This document shows, piece after piece, positions 10,101 to 18,641 of a stretch of 64,000 nt of DNA. The stretch spans positions 1,426,001 to 1,490,000 of the forward strand of contig NZ_JAQPCN010000001.1 of the NCBI RefSeq assembly GCF_028464225.1, in the 5' to 3' direction. Each line of letters begins with the position of its first letter. Positions within the stretch are counted from its first letter, which is position 1. The translations under genes and the position numbers were made by a program. The notes beneath the pieces were generated by a model. That model was not told the origin of the DNA. It saw nothing but the letters and a program-made list of their open reading frames with translations, and searched no databases. This DNA is from Zeaxanthinibacter sp. PT1. Its GTDB lineage: Bacteria; Bacteroidota; Bacteroidia; Flavobacteriales; Flavobacteriaceae.

Positions 10101-10491
10101 TGACCACCCCGGTAGACCATGGTTTATTTCCTTCTACCCCGGCTGCTGCGGAAATATCTTCGAATTGCAAATTCCCCTTGTTAAGGTAAAGGCGATTGGG
10201 TTCCATATTTCCGGTCAGGTAAATATCAGCAAGTCCGTCATTATTGATATCGCCTATCGCCACGCCGCCACCGTTGTAAAAGTTGCGGTATTTAAAAATA
10301 TTGAAATTCTTCTGGTTCTCTACTTTGTTCACAAAGTCGATCCCCGTCTGTTCAGGGGTAAGCAGATCAAAAAGAGTAGGGTCGGCATTTTTCGCTTCCT
10401 CCGTTTGTTTCTGATCCTCTGTACAAGCTGTAAGGCCAAGAATTGTAAATAGTAAAGCGGCCTGCAGCAGGTTCAAACGTTTTAATCTCAT
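7129..10491 (-). CDS. Giant FG-GAP/VCBS repeat lipoprotein with ASPIC/UnbV domain (paralogue 2)
   Basis: 1120 residues with a lipobox (LGLTAC, Cys23). It has the same plan as its neighbours: an N-terminal propeller of DxNxDGxxD loops (GDINNDGLAD, DINADGLLD, DYDKDGDLD), then an ASPIC/UnbV domain at about 545-615 (FGVGTSVMLYMG, SRGFQSSMD, LRVIWPDDR), then a second set of FG-GAP repeats (GDIDGDGNED, DVDGDNDLD, DFDEDGDVD). It is the middle of three tandem paralogues, starting 6 bases after paralogue 3. The copies have clearly diverged at the protein level, so the duplication is not recent. Confidence 0.8.
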   Translation of the reverse strand: MRLKRLNLLQAALLFTILGLTACTEDQKQTEEAKNADPTLFDLLTPEQTGIDFVNKVENQKNFNIFKYRNFYNGGGVAIGDINNDGLADIYLTGNMEPNRLYLNKGNLQFEDISAAAGVEGNKPWSTGVVMVDINADGLLDIYVSNAGNMEGNNHDNDLYINNGDLTFSEQAEAYNLAKTGFSTHASFFDYDKDGDLDAYILNNSNIPVSSLGYAEQRGVRAQDWEGVPDIFKGVGDMLLRNDNGKFVDVSESAGIYGSLIGFGLGVMVTDINKDLYPDIYVSNDFYERDYLYINQKDGTFKEEIKDWTSHLSLSAMGIDMADINNDGHAEIFITDMLPEPDERVKSVMEFEGYNVFKLKQSKDFYQQYIQNTLQLNNGNGSFSEVAYFSGVDATDWSWAGLLFDMDNDGLRDIYVTNGINHDLTDLDFVDFFANEIIQKMALTGRKESIDSIINKMPVKPQANYAFRNNGDITFSNANKDWGFELPSLSNGAAYGDLDNDGDLDLVVNNVNMTAFVYRNNSREMTGNHFMQLQFKGPEQNPFGVGTSVMLYMGDKIYLQELIPSRGFQSSMDYKMTIGLGKTEVIDSLRVIWPDDRTEAIFDIKADQLLHFNYADAKETYSPQKINRGKPLIRELDNPGLMAHKENNYNDFDYEGLIYKLLSQEGPALAVGDIDGDGNEDIFLGGAKGQPGVIYKHMGNGKLNVSRQPAFEADSAMEDVAAALFDVDGDNDLDLMVGTGGNQVGDAQSYRPRLYLNNGKGSFTASEKLLPSTFKNISTLEPYDFDEDGDVDVFLGSRSVVGTYGVNPDHLFLENDGQGNFSDATERLAYDLKDAGMITSATWADMDGDGKKDLVTVSDWGSPLIFRNNGRRLSKAKSSLDSLGGWWNVVEAQDLDKDGDMDLILGNQGGNLHYKPEPGQPMKMWVNDFDNNGTIEQIVTQTQDGADYPLHQKKELTNQMVALKKQNLKASDYAKRTIEELFPGEVISNSIVKKAVISESVIAINEGKGNFTLKKLPPRVQLSCVCGIACTDLNKDGYTDILLGGNNFEFKPQYSRLDANYGSVLLGGENLDFKWQDYEKSGFFVREEIKHLKAFKDSMGRTYLIVAINDKEPKIYALDE

Positions 10492-10497
10492 ATAGTC

Positions 10498-13400
10498 TTA
10501 ATTCTGGTCGGTGGTCAAGAATACCGGGTGATGGTTGTTGAGCCCGGCAATGTAATGAGGTTTCTTCCCAATTCTTATTTTCAGGAGCTGCCGTACAGGT
10601 CCGGAGAGACCTGGGACTGCCTGCTGATAGGTAAAGAAACCACCCTTTTTATTATTGAGCAAAATTAAGCCATGCAGGGCATCCATCCTACCCAATTGGG
10701 TGCTAATTTCCAGTGTATTACCTCCTAATAGGATATCTGCGGCACCGTCTTCATTAAAATCATCTATCAGCAGATCCTGCACCGTGGAAGTTTGGGCTTG
10801 CCTGGGTAAGTCCTGTATAACAAAGGTATTGTCCCCATTATTTATGAAAACAGAACTCTTTAATACATTCACTTCCTTTTTTATAGCCTGCGACAGCTTA
10901 TCTCTCGAAAAAATTTCATCTATACTCGCCCTGGCAAAATCTGAGTAAGAAAGAAATTTTTTGTTAAGGTATGGTAATTGCTTAACGAGTTCATCTTTAG
11001 AGGCTAAGGTCGTTTCTATGTCCTTGTAGTAATAGGTCATTACAGGTTCTGCCGATCCATTCTGATCAAAATCTGCCCGGTATAACCGCAATGGCTGTTC
11101 TACAGATGCAGTAAGCCTGCTGTTCTCTCCCCAATTGCCGGCAATTAAATCCATATCTCCATCCCCATCCAGATCTACGGCTTCAATGGTATTCCATAGA
11201 CCCGAAGTGTTTTGCAGGCCATTATTTTCTTGCAATCGCAACGATGTACCGTTATTCATCAATATGCTGACAGGCATCCAATGGCCGGCTGCAATCAGGT
11301 CTTCATACCCATTCCCATCTAAATCTATCCAAATCACCTCCTTAACATTTCCCAGGAGTTTTATTGCTCCATAGGCCTTGTTGTTTAGTAACGTGAAATT
11401 ACCATTACCGTCGTTGGTGAATAGGTGTTGAACGGGAGTCTCGCCATATTTTCCGGGTACCTGGTCAGATGTTATCAATACATCCGGGTCTCCATCTCCA
11501 TCCAGATCAGTAGCTGAGATCGAGGAGGCATTCACCTCTATACCTGCAAATTGATTTTCCCTGTATTGAAAATTTCCATTGATGTTCAGGTAAAAACGAG
11601 GAGTCAGGGCTACACCATTTTTAAACTCATTACCCCCGGAGGCGATCAGGAGGTCCGGAAACCCATCGTTGTTCGCATCAAAGAACAGGGCAGCAGTATC
11701 TTCGTTTAACTTCACTTTCTCAAAATGAGGAATCAGTGCTTTTTCGAAACTACCGCCAGGACCTTGTATAAAAAGAGCCGAAGGTTGATTTTTTGCACCA
11801 CAAATGAACAGGTCTTCCAGGCCGTCTTGGTCCACATCTGCTTTGGCTATTGCCGGTCCTTCGTGGCTGCCGGCCAACGGGGCTAGTGGTTCCCGGTTAA
11901 AATCCAGGGTCGAATTTTCCAGGTGCGTAAATTCAATAGGCGATGATGCCCTGAAAAGAATATCGTCGGTACCGCTGTTTCCATTACCGTAGTAATCACC
12001 GCCGGCCTTCGAGTAATCTGCTGTGTAATTTTGATCCGCCAATGTGCCTGATATTGATTCAAAATTTCCATCGGCCCAGATAACAATGAGGGAATCCGGG
12101 CTAGCTGCGGTACCCAGTCCAAAGTGAAGTTGATTCGGGACTGCCGATAAATATCCGCGGCTGCTGTAATGTTCCGCAACCTGCAATTTTCCCTGGGAAT
12201 ATACATGAACCTTGGCTCCTACGCCCTTGCGATTGCCTTCCGGCCCGTTTAGTTCAACCGTGATGAAGTGGTGGTTTAATAATTTATCTCCATTATTCCT
12301 GAGAAGGAAAGCAGGGGCATCTACATTATTGACGACCAGGTCCAGGTCTCCATCGTTATCCAGGTCTGCATAACTGCTCCCGTTGCTAAAAGAGGGCAGC
12401 GCATTTACCCATGCGTCACTTTCATCTGTGAAATGTAAAGAATCCCTATTTTCAAAAAAGTAATTGGACACTTTCTTTTCAGGTATTTCTTCGATGAACT
12501 CCATTTCTTCAGCACTCATTCCTTTCATTAACCGCTTTTGGATATTCTCATTGGCGATAAAGTTGATAAAATCCATATCATTGGTAGCGCCTTTGATACC
12601 ATTAGATATAAATATATCTCTATCCCCGTCGTTGTCGTAATCTGCCGCGAGAGGTGCCCAGGACCAGTCAGTAGCAGAAATACCTGAGAGATGGCCCACT
12701 TCGCTAAACCGGTCGTCGCCGAGGTTCAGCTGAAGTGTGTTCTGCATATACTGGGGGCGGTAACCATTTTTAAGGTAGAGTTCATAAGTAGGGTATGCGT
12801 ATTCTGCTCCTGATGTTTTATAGGTTTCCAGGTCTCCCGGAAGCATATCCAGGGAAATGATCTCCGGTAGGCCATCATTATTCAGGTCAGCTATGTCATT
12901 ACCCATAGAAAAGTGACTGCTATGGCCTATGTGTGCGTCACTTTCCGAAATGATCTCTTTAAAAGTGCCATCCCCCCGGTTGATGTAGAAGTAGTCGTTT
13001 TCAAAGAAATCGTTCCCAACGTAAATATCTGGGTAACCGTCGTTATTGGTATCGCTGATGGCGAGCCCAAGGCCGTACCCGATCTTCCCGGAAAAGATGC
13101 CGGAATCCTGAGATACATCCGTGAATTTTCCATTATCGTTTCGGTATAAACGGTCCCCGGATGCTGTGTCAGGGACCACCCGCTGAGCACCGCGACCATA
13201 ATTCCTGTTAGGGTGCACAGAGTGGTTCAGCAAGAACATGTCCAGATCATTATCGAGATCATAATCAAAAAAAGCGGCCTGGGTAGAAAAGCCTGAAAAG
13301 TCCAGTCCATAAGAGGCAGCCTCTTCTTTAAAACGGGGGATTCCCTCTTCATCTATACCTTGATTGATATATAAAAGATTATGTCCCTTTAAGCCAAGGT

Positions 13401-13803
13401 AATTAGCCACTTTGGAGATGTACAAGTCCTGGAGTCCATCGTCATTGATGTCAACATGGGTCACCCCAGTGGTCCAACCTGTGGAATTTTCAATGCCGGC
13501 AGCGGCCGTCACTTCTTTAAAAGTAAAATTTCCGGTGTTGATAAACAGTGCGTCAGGCCCTTGATTGGCAGTGAGATAGATATCTGCTAAGCCATCCTTG
13601 TTAAAATCGGTTATGGCAACACCGGCACCGTTGTAGTAGTATAGATAGGTCAGAATATTGAGTTCGGGAGTAGCTGATAATCGATTCTCAAAAAGTAACC
13701 CGCTTTGTGAAGGATCGATCAGGGTGAAAAGTTTTACCTTTTCTTCCTTACAACTACTGAAGAACAGGCTCATTAATATAATCAGCCGGAAGTACTTTGC
13801 CAT
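10498..13803 (-). CDS. Giant FG-GAP/VCBS repeat lipoprotein with ASPIC/UnbV domain (paralogue 3)
   Basis: 1101 residues with a lipobox (FFSSC, Cys18). The N-terminal propeller has calcium loops such as DFNKDGLAD, DINDDGLQD and DTNNDGYPD. The ASPIC/UnbV domain is at about 525-595 (KGVGAKVHVYSQG, SSRGYLSA, LIVIWADG). A C-terminal propeller follows (DVDQDGLED, DLDGDGDPD, DLDGDGDMD). It is the first gene of the six-gene minus-strand run. A 185-base gap separates it from the divergent symporter gene, so the operon promoter should lie in that gap; I could not find a convincing TAnnTTTG element on the minus strand there. Confidence 0.8.
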   Translation of the reverse strand: MAKYFRLIILMSLFFSSCKEEKVKLFTLIDPSQSGLLFENRLSATPELNILTYLYYYNGAGVAITDFNKDGLADIYLTANQGPDALFINTGNFTFKEVTAAAGIENSTGWTTGVTHVDINDDGLQDLYISKVANYLGLKGHNLLYINQGIDEEGIPRFKEEAASYGLDFSGFSTQAAFFDYDLDNDLDMFLLNHSVHPNRNYGRGAQRVVPDTASGDRLYRNDNGKFTDVSQDSGIFSGKIGYGLGLAISDTNNDGYPDIYVGNDFFENDYFYINRGDGTFKEIISESDAHIGHSSHFSMGNDIADLNNDGLPEIISLDMLPGDLETYKTSGAEYAYPTYELYLKNGYRPQYMQNTLQLNLGDDRFSEVGHLSGISATDWSWAPLAADYDNDGDRDIFISNGIKGATNDMDFINFIANENIQKRLMKGMSAEEMEFIEEIPEKKVSNYFFENRDSLHFTDESDAWVNALPSFSNGSSYADLDNDGDLDLVVNNVDAPAFLLRNNGDKLLNHHFITVELNGPEGNRKGVGAKVHVYSQGKLQVAEHYSSRGYLSAVPNQLHFGLGTAASPDSLIVIWADGNFESISGTLADQNYTADYSKAGGDYYGNGNSGTDDILFRASSPIEFTHLENSTLDFNREPLAPLAGSHEGPAIAKADVDQDGLEDLFICGAKNQPSALFIQGPGGSFEKALIPHFEKVKLNEDTAALFFDANNDGFPDLLIASGGNEFKNGVALTPRFYLNINGNFQYRENQFAGIEVNASSISATDLDGDGDPDVLITSDQVPGKYGETPVQHLFTNDGNGNFTLLNNKAYGAIKLLGNVKEVIWIDLDGNGYEDLIAAGHWMPVSILMNNGTSLRLQENNGLQNTSGLWNTIEAVDLDGDGDMDLIAGNWGENSRLTASVEQPLRLYRADFDQNGSAEPVMTYYYKDIETTLASKDELVKQLPYLNKKFLSYSDFARASIDEIFSRDKLSQAIKKEVNVLKSSVFINNGDNTFVIQDLPRQAQTSTVQDLLIDDFNEDGAADILLGGNTLEISTQLGRMDALHGLILLNNKKGGFFTYQQAVPGLSGPVRQLLKIRIGKKPHYIAGLNNHHPVFLTTDQN

Positions 13804-13988
13804 GCCTGTAAAAGTGTATTGGCAATATATATAATCTTGTAGTAAGAGTAAAAAGATTAGGGTTAATGTTATAAGTATGCGGGAAGCTTGTTTCTTTTTA
13901 TTGACTCAAGTGAATTATAGGGGCTTACAAGACAAAGTTTGCGAAGAAACTAATATATTTAACCTTCTAACTAACCAATTTAAACGAT

Positions 13989-15641
13989 ATGATCGGGATA
14001 ATCTCATTCGTCGGCTTTACCTTATTGGTGGCCATAATCGCCTACTACGCCACAAGGAAAACCGATGAAAGTTCCTCTGACGGCTATTTCCTTGGAGGGA
14101 GAAGCTTGACAGCCGGAGTTATTGCAGGATCTCTATTATTGACCAACCTATCCACGGAACAGATCGTGGGTTTGAACGGAAATGCCTATTCAGAAGGAAT
14201 CCTGGTGATGGCCTGGGAGACCCTGGCAGCTATTGCAATAGTTGTTACGGCGGTATTCCTCTTGCCACGGTATCTTAAAAGTGGATTAACCACGGTACCC
14301 CAATTCCTGAGAGATCGCTATGACGTAAGTACTAAAACTCTTACTTCTGTACTTTTCCTCACCGGTTACGTGGTAGTATTACTCCCAATCATCCTGTATT
14401 CCGGATCACTGGCGATCAGTACCATGTTTGATGTACCCACACTTTTAGGGGTTTCCAGTAAAGCTGCACTCGTAATCTGCGTATGGGGTATAGGAATCAT
14501 CGGGTCAATTTATGCTGTATTTGGAGGGTTGAAAGCCGTTGCGGTTTCGGATAGTATTAACGCGATAGGATTACTGATCGGGGGATTACTGATCCCAGTT
14601 TTTGGACTTGTAGCGATAGGAGATGGTAATTTATTCCAGGGGCTGGATGTGTTATACGACAGTAACCCGGAGAAATTTGATTCGATTGGCGGGCCAACGG
14701 CCTCAGTACCTTTTGCCACCATATTTACAGGGATGATGCTGGTACAGTTATTTTACTGGGGTACCAACCAGCAAATTATTCAGCGTGCTCTCGGTGCCAA
14801 AAATCTTAAGGAAGGCCAGAAAGGCTTGCTGTTGGCAGCCTTTATAAAGGTATTAGGACCCATCATCGTAGTATTACCCGGGATAATTGCCTGGCACATG
14901 TTCGAGGGCCAGTTACCAAAAGCAGACCAGGCTTACCCTGCCCTGGTGAACGCTGTACTCCCGACCTACCTGGTAGGATTCTTCGCAGCAGTATTATTCG
15001 GAGCTATCCTGAGTTCTTTTAACAGTGTATTAAACAGTTCGGTAACCTTGTTTGGGATTGATATTTACAAACAACATATCAACCAGGATGCTACGGAAAG
15101 CACCGTAGTAAAGTACGGTAAGATCTTTGGGATCATCCTCGCGTTTGCCGCCATGTTCATTGCGCCGCTGATCGCGAATGCAGAAAGCCTTTTTGAATAC
15201 CTGCAGGAAGTCAATGGAATTTACAGTATTCCAATCCTTACCATTATTGTTGTAGGTTACCTTACAAAACGAGTCCCGGCCATTGCTGCCAAGATCGGAA
15301 TCTTATCCGGATCATTTTTGTATATCCTTAGCCAGTTTATCTTACAGCCCTATTTTGTGGATAATGCAATGGCTGAAGCTAAGGCGGCGGGGATAACCGA
15401 TGCCGCTGAGCTGGCGCAGGTAGAAGCCGCTGCTTACCCTCATTTCCTCCATGTTATGGCCATATTATTCGTGCTAAACGTTGTACTAATGCTGGTTATT
15501 GGTAAAATCTGGCCTCGAAAAGAGGATTACTTACAGGAGTATACCAAGCAAGTGGATATTCAGCCGTACCGATATGTGAAAGCCGTCGGCTTAGGGATCG
15601 TTATCCTTGTCGTAGGTATCTATATCTATTTTGCGAATTAA
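13989..15641 (+). CDS. Sodium/solute symporter (SSS/SLC5 family), probable sugar transporter
   Basis: 550 residues with about 13-14 hydrophobic segments. The N-terminal part (ATRKTDESSSDGYFLGGRSL, then LLLTNLSTEQIVGLNGNAY) is characteristic of the SSS family that includes the Vibrio SGLT sugar symporter, and the length matches. It would import a solute together with Na+ across the inner membrane. It converges on xylA-xylB, with a shared terminator between them, so xylose is a reasonable substrate, but this is inferred from context only. Its start is the ATG at 13989. Confidence 0.85.
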   Translation: MIGIISFVGFTLLVAIIAYYATRKTDESSSDGYFLGGRSLTAGVIAGSLLLTNLSTEQIVGLNGNAYSEGILVMAWETLAAIAIVVTAVFLLPRYLKSGLTTVPQFLRDRYDVSTKTLTSVLFLTGYVVVLLPIILYSGSLAISTMFDVPTLLGVSSKAALVICVWGIGIIGSIYAVFGGLKAVAVSDSINAIGLLIGGLLIPVFGLVAIGDGNLFQGLDVLYDSNPEKFDSIGGPTASVPFATIFTGMMLVQLFYWGTNQQIIQRALGAKNLKEGQKGLLLAAFIKVLGPIIVVLPGIIAWHMFEGQLPKADQAYPALVNAVLPTYLVGFFAAVLFGAILSSFNSVLNSSVTLFGIDIYKQHINQDATESTVVKYGKIFGIILAFAAMFIAPLIANAESLFEYLQEVNGIYSIPILTIIVVGYLTKRVPAIAAKIGILSGSFLYILSQFILQPYFVDNAMAEAKAAGITDAAELAQVEAAAYPHFLHVMAILFVLNVVLMLVIGKIWPRKEDYLQEYTKQVDIQPYRYVKAVGLGIVILVVGIYIYFAN

Positions 15642-15670
15642 GAAACATCTTCACTTAATCTAACACTTTA

Positions 15671-15696
15671 AAACCCGCTACTCCGCGGGTTTTTTT
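15671..15696. terminator. Bidirectional intrinsic terminator between symporter gene and xylA
   Basis: A perfect 8-base-pair stem (AAACCCGC / GCGGGTTT, 15671-15678 with 15685-15692) and a 6-base loop, followed by Ts on the plus strand. The A-rich start of the stem gives a short T run on the minus strand too. It lies 29 bases after the symporter stop and 4 bases from the xylA stop, so it can serve both convergent genes. Confidence 0.85.
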
Positions 15697-15700
15697 ATGG

Positions 15701-17026
15701 TCAGAGGTAGCGATTAACAAGGTTTTCATACAGTTCCTGCTTACCACTGGTCAACGGAACTTCCCCGGTATTCTTTGCGATCTGGGAAAGCTGTTGCAGA
15801 TTCAGCTGCCCATTTTTAAATTGTAAGCCTTCAGCTGAATCAAATGAGCTGTAGCGAGCGGCACGAAGCCTTGTATAGTCTGATGATTCCAAGATGTCTG
15901 CGGCGCTCAGCAGGGCCCTGGCAAATATATCCACACCACCGATATGGGCGTGGAAGAGATCCTCGGGGTCCGTTGAATTACGACGCAGCTTGGCGTCAAA
16001 ATTAATCCCTCCACCTTTGAGTCCGCCGGCCTGCAGGAAGGATAACATCACCTGGGTTAGTTCGTACAAGTTGTTTGGAAATTGGTCAGTATCCCAACCG
16101 TTCTGGTAATCGCCACGGTTTGCATCAATACTACCTAGTAAGCCGTGCATTGCAGCCACTTCCATTTCGTGTTGCATACTGTGGTTGGCCAGGGTTGCAT
16201 GGTTTACCTCCAGGTTTAGTTTAAAATCGTCTGCAAGATCGTAGTGCTTCAGGAAGCCGACTACCGTGGCTGCGTCAAAATCGTATTGATGTTTCATCGG
16301 TTCCATGGGCTTAGGCTCGATAAAGAAATTCCCTTTAAACCCCTGGCTACGGGCATAGTCCCTGGCCATCCCCAGGAAACGTCCTAAATGATCTAACTCT
16401 AATTTCATGTTGGTGTTCAGCAGGGACATATAACCTTCTCTTCCGCCCCAGAAAACATAATTCTCCCCACCGAGTTCCATAGTCGTATCCAGGGCCATTT
16501 TCACTTGTGCCCCGGCCCTTGCAACAACTTTGAAATCAGGGCTGGTAGCTGCCCCGTTCATGTAACGGGGATGGGAGAAAAGATTGGCGGTTCCCCACAA
16601 GACCTTAATACCTGTTTGCTGTTGTTTTTCTTTGATATAATCCGTGATCTGCATTAATCGCTTTTCCGATGCGGATAGGGAATCGGCCTCCTGTACAAGG
16701 TCAAAATCGTGAAAACAGAAATAGTCGAACCCTATTTTACTGATAAATTCGAAAGCCGCATCCGCTTTTGCTTTGGCGGCGTCGATAGGATCTGCCGGGT
16801 TATCCCAGGGATGTGTAATAGTGCCGGGACCAAAGGGATCAGCCCCGGTTCCACAGAAGCTGTGCCAGTAGGCCACTGCAAATTTCAGATGTTCTCGCAT
16901 ACTTTTCCCCCGGACTATCCTGCCTGGTTCATAGTAGCGGTAGGCTAAAGAGTTGTCCGATCCAGGACCTTCAAATTCTATCTTGCTTATTCCCGGGAAA
17001 TATTCCCGATGATCGTGTATGTTCAT
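15701..17026 (-). CDS. xylA: Xylose isomerase
   Basis: 441 residues, the usual length for class II xylose isomerases. It converts D-xylose to D-xylulose in the cytoplasm, with two divalent metal ions. Recognisable family motifs are [14 protein letters not shown] near the N-terminus, [24 protein letters not shown] and the metal-ligand region [13 protein letters not shown], followed by GSIDANRGD. It is the second gene of a two-gene operon, starting 6 bases after xylB. The C-terminal part is complete (ENLVNRYL). Confidence 0.97.
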   Translation of the reverse strand: MNIHDHREYFPGISKIEFEGPGSDNSLAYRYYEPGRIVRGKSMREHLKFAVAYWHSFCGTGADPFGPGTITHPWDNPADPIDAAKAKADAAFEFISKIGFDYFCFHDFDLVQEADSLSASEKRLMQITDYIKEKQQQTGIKVLWGTANLFSHPRYMNGAATSPDFKVVARAGAQVKMALDTTMELGGENYVFWGGREGYMSLLNTNMKLELDHLGRFLGMARDYARSQGFKGNFFIEPKPMEPMKHQYDFDAATVVGFLKHYDLADDFKLNLEVNHATLANHSMQHEMEVAAMHGLLGSIDANRGDYQNGWDTDQFPNNLYELTQVMLSFLQAGGLKGGGINFDAKLRRNSTDPEDLFHAHIGGVDIFARALLSAADILESSDYTRLRAARYSSFDSAEGLQFKNGQLNLQQLSQIAKNTGEVPLTSGKQELYENLVNRYL

Positions 17027-17032
17027 TATTGA

Positions 17033-18517
17033 TTAGTTTAAGTTGGCATCGAGCATAAGTGCCCATTGGGAGTACGCCTTGTTTAATATTTCTTGCTGCG
17101 GCTTAACGGGTTCATAGGTGTGAATGTGGGTGGGAGCGAACTTGTCTTTCTTAAAAACATCCCAATCCTTTTGATGCACCACACAGGCACGTGCAGCTCC
17201 TACAGCCCCGGTGGTATCATAGAGATGTATCTCTTTTTGTAACAAGCTGGCCAGGGTAGTGGAGAATATAGTAGATCGGAACAAATTGTCATTCCCGGTT
17301 CTTAATAAGTTGGCATCTGCACCTTCGGCTTGCAGTAATTTCATCCCATAAGCAAAGGCAAATGCAATTCCCTCCAGGGTGGCCCTGCAGAGATGACGTT
17401 GATCGTGCCTGTTAAGATCGATATTGGACAGGGAAGTTCCCGGGTTGCGATTCTGAAGCATGCGCTCCGCACCGTTACCAAAAGGGAGTACGATAAGTCC
17501 TTCAGATCCTGCCGGTACCTGCCCTGCCCATTCGTCCATTTGCTTATAAGAGGAGGCGTTCAGAATATTCTTCAGCCATCGGTATTGTATTCCCGTGCCG
17601 TTAATGCAAAGTAGTTTCCCAATCCTGTTCTTTATCGCAGTATGGTTAACATGGGCAAAACTGTTGATGCCGGAATTCAATAGGGCTTCGCACTTATCGG
17701 TAACTCCATAAAGTACACCGGAGGTGCCGCCGGTACAGGCTATTTCACCTGGCTCCAATACATCCAGACTCAGAGCATTATTGGGTTGGTCCCCCGCCCT
17801 GTATAATATTGGAGTGCCCGCGGCCAATCCGGTATTCAGGGAGGCGTTGGCTGAGACTGTGCCTTGTAGGGAGAAGGTGGGAAGAATATCCGGAATATGT
17901 ACTGTACTGAGTTCGTATTCTTCTAACAAGCGTTCTGCAGGTTCATTTTCTTTAAAGTCCCAGGCAACTGCTTCAGAGAGCCCGGGGACGGTGGTTGTGA
18001 TTTCTCCGCTTAACCGGAAGGCTACATAATCTCCCGGTAACATCCATTTGTAGAGCTGGTCATATAGACCGGGTTCATGTTCCTTAACCCAGCGTAACCG
18101 GGAAAGGGTGAAGTTGCCCGGACTGTTCAGCAGGTGAGTTTGGCAATAGGATTCGCCAAGGGTTTTCAAGGCATTGTCTCCTATATCGACAGCACGACTG
18201 TCGCACCAGATGATAGCGGGCCTGAGGACGGCTCCAGCTCTATCTACCAAGACGAGCCCGTGCATTTGATACGCTATACCGATCCCGATGATCTGTTCGG
18301 GCCTGAGGGTGCTTTCCTTCAGCAGGATCTTGGTTGCATTACATACATATTGGTACCACTGTTCAGGATCCTGTTCTGCCCATCCTTTCTCTGGAATCCG
18401 GATTAGCATTTCCACTGAAGGAACCTGCACCAAATTGATCTTCTCTCCTGTTTCGGCATGCACCAGCGCCGCTTTAATACTAGAGCTGCCGATGTCATAC
18501 CCAATATAATAGTTCAA
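17033..18517 (-). CDS. xylB: Xylulokinase
   Basis: FGGY-family carbohydrate kinase; it phosphorylates D-xylulose to xylulose 5-phosphate. The N-terminal phosphate-binding segment YIGYDIGSSSIKAALV, the CDSRAVDI region and the ATP-site CTGGTSGVLYG are visible. I place the start at a TTG (18517), giving 494 residues as is usual for xylulokinase. An upstream ATG at 18568 would add 17 residues (MAAPWILVTLIRLKAQS) that precede the usual family start. It is transcribed with xylA 6 bases downstream and follows the susD1 terminator, so it should have its own promoter around 18520-18590; I did not find a clear one. Confidence 0.93.
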   Translation of the reverse strand: MNYYIGYDIGSSSIKAALVHAETGEKINLVQVPSVEMLIRIPEKGWAEQDPEQWYQYVCNATKILLKESTLRPEQIIGIGIAYQMHGLVLVDRAGAVLRPAIIWCDSRAVDIGDNALKTLGESYCQTHLLNSPGNFTLSRLRWVKEHEPGLYDQLYKWMLPGDYVAFRLSGEITTTVPGLSEAVAWDFKENEPAERLLEEYELSTVHIPDILPTFSLQGTVSANASLNTGLAAGTPILYRAGDQPNNALSLDVLEPGEIACTGGTSGVLYGVTDKCEALLNSGINSFAHVNHTAIKNRIGKLLCINGTGIQYRWLKNILNASSYKQMDEWAGQVPAGSEGLIVLPFGNGAERMLQNRNPGTSLSNIDLNRHDQRHLCRATLEGIAFAFAYGMKLLQAEGADANLLRTGNDNLFRSTIFSTTLASLLQKEIHLYDTTGAVGAARACVVHQKDWDVFKKDKFAPTHIHTYEPVKPQQEILNKAYSQWALMLDANLN

Positions 18518-18590
18518 TGATTGTGCTTTTAGTCGTATTAAGGTAACTAAAATCCAAGGAGCAGCCAATGCTTAATTCAGCGGGAGGTAT

Positions 18591-18621
18591 AAAAAAACTC
18601 CGGGCGTGGACCCGGAGTTTT
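18591..18621 (-). terminator. Intrinsic terminator after susD1
   Basis: A perfect 11-base-pair stem (AAAACTCCGGG at 18594-18604 with CCCGGAGTTTT at 18611-18621) and a 6-base loop. On the minus strand it runs into seven Ts (18597-18591). It lies 20 bases past the susD1 stop and before xylB, so it separates the susC1-susD1 operon from xylB-xylA. Confidence 0.9.
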
Positions 18622-18641
18622 ATAAACACTTAAATCAAATA

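Noticed and set aside
13877-14068. A 63-residue frame before and across the symporter start
   Set aside because: It overlaps the real symporter start in another frame and has no family features.
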